Part shown: piece after piece, positions 61,421 through 64,000 of the stretch | Position numbering within the stretch: the stretch's first letter is position 1 | Layout of the letters: the number at the start of each line of letters is the position of its first letter | From: Rheinheimera sp. SA_1 | GTDB lineage: Bacteria > Pseudomonadota > Gammaproteobacteria > Enterobacterales > Alteromonadaceae | Assembly (NCBI RefSeq): GCF_001669775.1 | Contig: NZ_LXWK01000015.1 | Span: forward strand, 558,001-622,000 | Direction: 5' to 3' | DNA: 64,000 nt | Notes under the pieces: model-generated | The model's input: only the letters and a program-made list of their open reading frames with translations | Told to the model about the DNA's origin: nothing | Databases searched by the model: none | Translations under genes and position numbers: made by a program

Positions 61421-63403
61421 TCATAACACCAAATGTTTTGAAAAATAAACCTTCAGTTCATTAAAATATTTAGTGCGGTTCACTGGATCATAAAATCCAT
61501 GAGTCTCGTCGTTAAATTCCAACCATTGGTAAGGTTTACCCGCTTTATCCAAGGCTTGTTGTAACCGTTCAGCATGAATATAAGGTGCCCGTTCATCTTT
61601 TTTGCCATGAGCTATCAACAGGTGTGCCTTGAGCTTACTCACATGATGAATCGGCGAATATTGCTGCAACTGCGCTTCGTCAGTCCCTACCGCTTCATCT
61701 AAGTACGCTTTACCATAGGACAAATACTGAATATCACCTTTGCCCGCCAGTAGTGATAAGTCGTAAACACCCGCCACTGCGACGCCACATTTAAACAGAT
61801 CCGGTGCCAGCGTTGCCGACTGAACCGTCGAATACGCACCAAAGGAACCGCCCATAATGCACAGGTTTCCCGCTTTTGCTTTTCCTTGCGCTATCGCCCA
61901 TTCAGTCCCAGCAATAATATCCCGCTGAATCGCATCGCCCCACTGCCGATGTCCCAGCTGCTGAAACTTGTAACCATAGCCGCCGGACCCCCGAAAATTC
62001 ACCTGCAACACGTTATAACCGGATAAGGCTAAAAATTGTAGTTCAGTATCAAAACCCCAATAATCGCGAACACCATGCGGGCCGCCATGCACCAGCACTA
62101 TGGTCGGTTTATGTTCAGATTGAACCGGACTTTGCGTCCAGTAGCCATGAATGTCCAACCCATCAAAGGATTTGAATTTCACCGGCTCTGTGGTCGCAAA
62201 TTTCTTTCCGGCCAATTCGGGTCTGCTATCGGCGATTTTAGCTAACGTCACTTTTTCATGATCGTATAAATAAAAAATCGCGGCAGCTTTATCTGAGCTC
62301 ACTTTCACCACCCACTTTTTGCCATCTCGGCTTTTACTGGTGATGGCCACGTCATCGCCAGGAAAAGTCTCCAGCAAATTACTGAACACTGTTGCTTCTT
62401 GTAGCTGGTCAGATAAAAAAACGAAAGATGGTTTACCGTCATCAAGTCGCACCGCGTAGACACTTTGGGTGTCTGCAGTCAGCAGAGTATTGGTGATGCT
62501 GACGGTGTCGTCGGTAAATACCGGCTTATAGCTGCCATCGGCAAAACGATATTCAAAGATGCCGGCAATATCTTGCTCGAAATTATCAAGGACATGTAGT
62601 CCCTGGTTGTCAGCAGTCACTGCTATTGGCGAAAAGTAATGGCCATAATTGCGAGCTGGTAGTTGTTGCCATTGATCAGTTTTTATATCTTTTAAATAAA
62701 CCTGACGGTCGTATTTGTTGTCGATACCGGAAGCGATACGGGGTTCACCTTGCTGATCTGCCACCACATCTGCATAAGCAATCGGGGCACGCCCTTTAGA
62801 TTTTAATTCGCCGTTGTACACATCCATCGCCACCAGATCTGGCAATCTGTCACCACCTTCACTGGACGGGGTTGCTTTGAGCAAAATCCGATCCGTTTCA
62901 TTCGCCTGATTAAATACAAAATCTGCCCAGGCACTTTTACCTTCCCGTTGCTTTAGCCGGGTCCCAGTTTGTTTTTTGCCGGCCCGAAAACCAAATAACA
63001 ATTCACCTTTGCTGCCGTCATAATTCACCCCATATAACTCACCGTAATACACAGGTTCACGTTGCCACGCCAGCGTTTCAGTGAGTTTAAACACGACTCG
63101 CTCATTATTGACCCAATGAAATTCACCAACTTGCATTGGCTTTTGCATCCGAAAAGAACCAACCATTTTCATCGAAGCCGCATCATAAAAGGCTAGTGAC
63201 TGATGGCCTTCAACAAATACGCGAATTGCCAGATGGCGGCCATCTGGCGCTATTTTGACGTCGGTGATCGCAGGGTGTTTTGCCAACAACTCAATCATTG
63301 CAGTGTCGATCAATTGACTGCGGGCATAAGATATTGGGGTGTACAATGTGGCAGAACTACAAAGGATCGTGGCCACAGCCAGTTTAAAAACCAGTGATTG
63401 CAT
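61421..63403 (-). CDS. S9-family prolyl oligopeptidase-like peptidase
   Basis: 660 residues. The signal sequence ends near SYA-RS (about 28). A beta-propeller domain (about 35-400) is followed by the alpha/beta hydrolase domain with VLVHGGPHGVRDYWG, nucleophile S520 in GGSFGAYS, D603 in HGKKDERAP and H635 in DETHGF. It cleaves short peptides, probably in the periplasm. The length and layout match S9C-type acylaminoacyl or dipeptidyl peptidases of Alteromonadales. It is monocistronic as far as can be seen. Confidence 0.9.
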   Translation of the reverse strand: MQSLVFKLAVATILCSSATLYTPISYARSQLIDTAMIELLAKHPAITDVKIAPDGRHLAIRVFVEGHQSLAFYDAASMKMVGSFRMQKPMQVGEFHWVNNERVVFKLTETLAWQREPVYYGELYGVNYDGSKGELLFGFRAGKKQTGTRLKQREGKSAWADFVFNQANETDRILLKATPSSEGGDRLPDLVAMDVYNGELKSKGRAPIAYADVVADQQGEPRIASGIDNKYDRQVYLKDIKTDQWQQLPARNYGHYFSPIAVTADNQGLHVLDNFEQDIAGIFEYRFADGSYKPVFTDDTVSITNTLLTADTQSVYAVRLDDGKPSFVFLSDQLQEATVFSNLLETFPGDDVAITSKSRDGKKWVVKVSSDKAAAIFYLYDHEKVTLAKIADSRPELAGKKFATTEPVKFKSFDGLDIHGYWTQSPVQSEHKPTIVLVHGGPHGVRDYWGFDTELQFLALSGYNVLQVNFRGSGGYGYKFQQLGHRQWGDAIQRDIIAGTEWAIAQGKAKAGNLCIMGGSFGAYSTVQSATLAPDLFKCGVAVAGVYDLSLLAGKGDIQYLSYGKAYLDEAVGTDEAQLQQYSPIHHVSKLKAHLLIAHGKKDERAPYIHAERLQQALDKAGKPYQWLEFNDETHGFYDPVNRTKYFNELKVYFSKHLVL

Positions 63404-63578
63404 TGTGCATTTCCTTGTTGCGGCCAGGCGTCAACCAACAGGGGATATGGTGACAGCTCCGGAACCTGGAGCTAATAAAAACGTCCAGACCATATCATAC
63501 AGTTTGCAACTAGTCACAAATAAAATTCAAATAAATTACAAATAATACCTTTTTACCCATTTCAATCCCAGTCACCGG

Positions 63579-64000
63579 CTATTGGCAAAACAACTGCCTT
63601 GCCTGCTGATACACCCAGAGCGCCAGTGCCGGGTCGTATCGCTCGCCTTCATCACGCATAAAAGCATGTTGGGCATTGAGTTCATGCCAACTGAAATTGC
63701 AACCGGACGCGCTGAGTTGTTGATAAATTTTCAAGCGGCCTTCAGCGGGAATATGCGGGTCTTGTTTGCCCCAAATCAGCATCAACTCGCCTTTGATGTC
63801 GCCAGCGCGTGCGAGCGTCTGATCACCCGGGGCTGCGGGTAACGTATCGCTGTGTAAATCGGTGGCATATAAACAACAGGCCGCAGTAAGCGCTGGGTTT
63901 AACGCTGCCCGAAACGCCAGATGGCCGCCAATACAGACGCCATAACTAGTGGTTTTGCCGTTAAATTCGGCCAACGTCTGTAAATAAGCGAGCATCGCCA
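63579..64000 (-). CDS. Dienelactone hydrolase family protein, C-terminal part
   Basis: About 140 residues are visible and the frame is open to the right edge, so the N-terminus is missing. The nucleophile is Cys in YGVCIGGHLAF, the acid in WGKQDPHIP, and the His in NAQHAFMRDEG: the Cys-Asp-His triad of dienelactone hydrolases. It is a cytoplasmic alpha/beta hydrolase of uncertain substrate. The M at 63995 is internal. It ends 175 bases from the S9 peptidase start on the same strand. Confidence 0.85.
   Translation of the reverse strand, partial: AMLAYLQTLAEFNGKTTSYGVCIGGHLAFRAALNPALTAACCLYATDLHSDTLPAAPGDQTLARAGDIKGELMLIWGKQDPHIPAEGRLKIYQQLSASGCNFSWHELNAQHAFMRDEGERYDPALALWVYQQARQLFCQ

Noticed and set aside
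1-64000. CRISPR arrays, insertion sequences, prophage or toxin-antitoxin pairs
   Set aside because: Looked for direct repeats with spacers, transposase-like frames and paired small genes; none found apart from the single REP-like palindrome.

Overview
The window looks like chromosome of a polarly flagellated marine or freshwater gammaproteobacterium of the Alteromonadales/Chromatiaceae type (Rheinheimera, Alishewanella or a close relative). The basis is gene content: a full flg rod-hook-ring set with the Vibrio/Shewanella-type accessory genes flgO, flgP and flgT, cheV-cheR beside flgA-flgMN, several tandem short flagellins, and a maf/nonulosonic-acid flagellin glycosylation locus. The genus is an inference; no search was possible.

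Layout. (1) 1-16.4 kb: surface-sugar locus. A LuxC-like acyl-CoA reductase tail enters at the left edge. A long minus-strand operon (12077 to 445) encodes a PIG-L deacetylase, LegI-type synthase, LegH-type acyltransferase, PtmE-type nucleotidyltransferase with CBS domains, three Gfo/Idh/MocA oxidoreductases, LegF-type CMP transferase, an SDR, an SGNH hydrolase, a GT52-like transferase, a TagD-like CDP-glycerol synthase and a TagB/TagF-like glycerophosphotransferase. Divergent from it is a plus-strand operon (12276-16355): methyltransferase, TylF-like methyltransferase, ATP-grasp ligase, HAD phosphatase and LegG-type hydrolysing epimerase. (2) 16.4-24 kb: minus-strand operon flaG-fliD-fliS-fliT-maf-legB-legC, joining filament cap, chaperones, flagellin glycosyltransferase and the first two sugar enzymes. 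(3) 24-28.3 kb: four flagellin genes. (4) 28.6-43 kb: flgL to flgB (minus strand), with an unrelated calcium-repeat secreted protein between flgF and flgE, then cheR and cheV. (5) 43-49 kb: flgA, flgM, flgN, flgP, flgT, a tRNA-Arg(CCT), and three tandem FlgO-like lipoproteins. (6) 49.2-64 kb: ordinary chromosome: YegD-like Hsp70, RhlE-type helicase, pseudouridine synthase, MFS transporter, DUF885 lipoprotein, small membrane protein, M9 collagenase, CorC/HlyC protein, S9 peptidase and a dienelactone hydrolase cut by the right edge.

How it works together. All seven activities of the GDP-sugar legionaminic-acid route (PtmE, LegB, LegC, LegH, LegG, LegI, LegF) are present, split over three transcription units, and Maf would transfer the CMP-activated sugar to flagellin. 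The extra oxidoreductases, deacetylase, ATP-grasp ligase, two methyltransferases and the CDP-glycerol pair imply that the final sugar is a heavily modified, possibly undescribed, derivative.

Regulation is readable. Sigma-54 sites (GG-N10-GC) precede flgB, flgF, flgP, flgT and the flgO operon. Sigma-28 sites (TAAAG-N14-GCCGATAA type) precede flaG, three of the four flagellins (one has two) and flgM. Flagellin 25341-26168 has neither. Sites were found by eye, not by a scored scan.
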